A program made the translations under genes and the position numbers. The notes beneath the pieces are model-generated. The model ran no database searches and was not told the origin of the DNA. It was given only the letters and a program-made list of their open reading frames with translations. A DNA stretch of 64,000 nucleotides. It comes from Arcanobacterium buesumense (GTDB lineage: Bacteria > Actinomycetota > Actinomycetes > Actinomycetales > Actinomycetaceae). The stretch is taken from assembly GCF_012563545.1 (NCBI RefSeq), contig NZ_CP050804.1:1736001-1800000 (forward strand). Direction: 5' to 3'. This document shows, in pieces, positions 62,444 through 64,000 of this stretch; within the stretch, counting starts at the first letter, position 1; the number at the start of each line of letters is the position of its first letter.

Positions 62444-62991
62444 TGGCATTACTCGAAGCTAGCGAAGCTGTGGCAACAGGCCAACAGTTTGTCTCTATGA
62501 CTGTACGAGCAGTAACAAAAGGTATTGGCTTAACGTATTCAACAGCTAGACCGCTAACGAAAGGAACTCTCCTAGCTAGCGTCAAGTCTGCACAGCTGGC
62601 TGTAAAGGGAGTCAAAGCTGGCACACATAAAATCGGTGATGGCTCAACTAAGTTCAAAGCACTTGTTGGCCAAGGCGATTTACACCCGATAGAGGTATCA
62701 AGCGAACTCGTTAAAGACTTCAAGAAAGATTTAAAAAAGCGTGGGGTCGATTTCGCGGTAGAAAAAGGTGCAGACGGAAAGACTTACATCCACTTTATCG
62801 GTAAAGATGCCGACACGATTAAGCACGCATTATCTCAGGCACGCACACGACTAGAAGGCGGTATTGAGCAGACAAAGCGGCCGCAGACACGATCCGATCT
62901 CGCCAACCATATTCAGGCTAAGGCGCAAGAAAAGAAACTCACGCCTCCTACCACAATTCCAAAGCAGACGTTGAAAGCACCTAAACGATGA
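62443..62991 (+). CDS. PcfB/DUF3801-like conjugation protein
   Basis: A 182-residue protein. The central part (LVKDFKKDLKKRGVDFAVEKGADGKTYIHFIGKDADTIKHALSQA) matches the DUF3801/PcfB pattern of proteins next to relaxases in Gram-positive conjugative elements. A low-complexity basic tail follows. ATG overlaps the relaxase stop in TAATG. Confidence 0.65.
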   Translation: MALLEASEAVATGQQFVSMTVRAVTKGIGLTYSTARPLTKGTLLASVKSAQLAVKGVKAGTHKIGDGSTKFKALVGQGDLHPIEVSSELVKDFKKDLKKRGVDFAVEKGADGKTYIHFIGKDADTIKHALSQARTRLEGGIEQTKRPQTRSDLANHIQAKAQEKKLTPPTTIPKQTLKAPKR

Positions 62992-63872
62992 ACCAGACAG
63001 TAGTAGACGTCAGGAGAGTGCTTAGCGTAATAGCTAGGTATGAAGATAGTATCAGGCGGCCACAGGAACAACGTTGGACATTGGTAACAGGTCAACCCCG
63101 ATGGCGTAGCAATAATAATCATCTTGATCCCCTTAACCCTGTTCAGGGAATCAAACCCTTGGATTTTGATAGTTACTATAAATATGCAGTACGTTGCTTT
63201 GAATACTTAAAATTCGGTAGCAACGTAGATCAGGCTATCCGTGGTACATACCCTTTTTATGAAGCTTTATACGTCTGTCAAACACCGACTATTCTAGAAC
63301 TGCTTGGCTGGCAACAGAATTCATTCTTTCATACGCAAAAACACTTACGTAAGGAAATTGCTCCAGTATCACGCAATGGCCACGCACTACCTGTTGAAAC
63401 TATTAAACAAATACCGGAATTGTTGGAACAACCTGTTGCAGTATTTGACAGCCTCACACGACATGATTCATCAGTAGTTTTATTAGATGCAAACGATCCA
63501 GCAGGGAATCCTCTCAATGTTGCTCTTCAACCAAACGGTAATGCACAGCATGGGGGGCGACAAAGTACGGGAGGTATCGTTCTAAGTGTTTACGGCCGCC
63601 AAGCGATCGACCGTTTTCTTCAACGCAACGCTGAGAATCAGACAGTCAAATATGTTGATAAAGAGAAAATAAAAAAGCTCATACCGTCAGCCGAGCTACA
63701 ATTGCGCGGAACGTATATGAGCTTTGTTAATTCGAGTGTACAGCACAGTCAAACAGATTCGCAACCCCAAACCAGGGAAGATCTAACGGCACGAATCTCT
63801 GGCCATATCTCAGATCATCCCAGTCCATCCCCAGCATCTCCATCAATATCTCCAGAAAGACCTAAACTATGA
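62988..63872 (+). CDS. MuF_C-like polyvalent protein of the conjugative element
   Basis: A 294-residue protein. Residues about 135-235 (ETIKQIPELLEQPVAVFDSLTRHDSSVVLLDANDPAGNPLNVALQ, then GIVLSVYGRQAIDRFLQRN and VKYVDKEKIKKLI) resemble the MuF C-terminal domain found in polyvalent proteins of phages and conjugative elements. The N-terminal third is unknown. It has a Ser/Pro-rich tail. It overlaps both neighbours by four bases (ATGA). Confidence 0.6.
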   Translation: MNQTVVDVRRVLSVIARYEDSIRRPQEQRWTLVTGQPRWRSNNNHLDPLNPVQGIKPLDFDSYYKYAVRCFEYLKFGSNVDQAIRGTYPFYEALYVCQTPTILELLGWQQNSFFHTQKHLRKEIAPVSRNGHALPVETIKQIPELLEQPVAVFDSLTRHDSSVVLLDANDPAGNPLNVALQPNGNAQHGGRQSTGGIVLSVYGRQAIDRFLQRNAENQTVKYVDKEKIKKLIPSAELQLRGTYMSFVNSSVQHSQTDSQPQTREDLTARISGHISDHPSPSPASPSISPERPKL

Positions 63873-64000
63873 ACAGAATAATGATCTGCGCACCTATCAG
63901 TGGAGCCATAACACAAACTCCTGACGGCGCACGCTTCAGTGTGCGAGTAGAGGATTTGCGAGTAATAGTTGAAGCCCCTGGCGAAGTCGGATCGTTCTTG
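63869..64000 (+). CDS. partial gene at window edge, conjugation operon
   Basis: Starts ATG 63869, overlapping the previous stop, and runs off the window after 44 codons (MNRIMICAPISGAITQTP...). Too short to identify; a conjugation protein is expected from position. Confidence 0.5.
   Translation, partial: MNRIMICAPISGAITQTPDGARFSVRVEDLRVIVEAPGEVGSFL

Overview
The window is a 64 kb piece of an actinobacterial chromosome. Support: carD, ispD, ispF, cysS and rlmB clustered together; dnaX-recR next to a small SRP RNA; DUF3263, DUF4032 and LytR_C proteins; LAxTG-type sortase substrates; CIRCE-controlled groEL; and a 23S rRNA that is longer than E. coli in the helix 54-55 region. The base composition is lower in G+C than most actinobacteria, and the gene content fits the Actinomycetaceae (Arcanobacterium/Trueperella-like). 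The genus is an inference from gene content, not a database result.

Layout. 1-9.5 kb: an HD-like hydrolase whose HD pair has become HG, an MFS exporter, a small secreted protein beside a CPBP membrane protease-like protein, groEL with a CIRCE operator, a LytR_C protein, DUF3263, ung and a thioester-domain surface adhesin. 9.5-17 kb: tdh-kbl (threonine to glycine), a TrkH-TrkA potassium uptake pair, an alanine/glycine:cation symporter and a repeat-containing surface protein. 17-26 kb: tRNA-Thr, a membrane DsbA-like protein, a Ser/Thr kinase, a sugar-ABC ATPase, DUF4032, recR-dnaX, SRP RNA and tRNA-Ser. 26-38 kb: two MFS transporters, a second LytR_C protein, a uracil/xanthine permease, ASCH, an unknown membrane protein overlapping rlmB-cysS, ispF-ispD, carD and gpmA. 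38-45 kb: a broken yccF, a persulfide/CoA-disulfide operon under a CsoR/CstR-type operator, and divergent nucleobase permeases. One of these permeases carries an OHCU-decarboxylase-like domain that has lost its catalytic residues. 45-50.2 kb: an rRNA operon on the minus strand (16S-23S-5S, no tRNA in the spacer). 50.7-54.1 kb: a five-gene operon around a cytochrome b fused to a molybdopterin oxidoreductase.

From about 54.42 kb to the window edge lies an integrated, plasmid-like conjugative or mobilizable element. Its left end is a 3'-half copy of a tRNA-Thr gene (attachment-site scar). It carries a frameshifted tyrosine recombinase, ParA, and a small ribbon-helix-helix-like partner. Arrays of a 9-bp GCCAGC repeat lie partly inside the coding sequences of these genes. 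It also has a palindrome-rich segment with a DnaA box (candidate origin), a bacteriocin-like secreted protein and small membrane protein pair behind an operator-promoter, a candidate small RNA, and a MobC-relaxase-PcfB-like-MuF_C-like operon that continues beyond the window. Three element genes carry single lesions (one frameshift and two in-frame TAG codons), which points to decay, sequencing error or recoding.

The most unusual items are the repeat-embedded partition cassette, the permease with the dead OHCU domain, the interrupted secreted-protein/small-membrane-protein locus, and the duplicated palindrome module.
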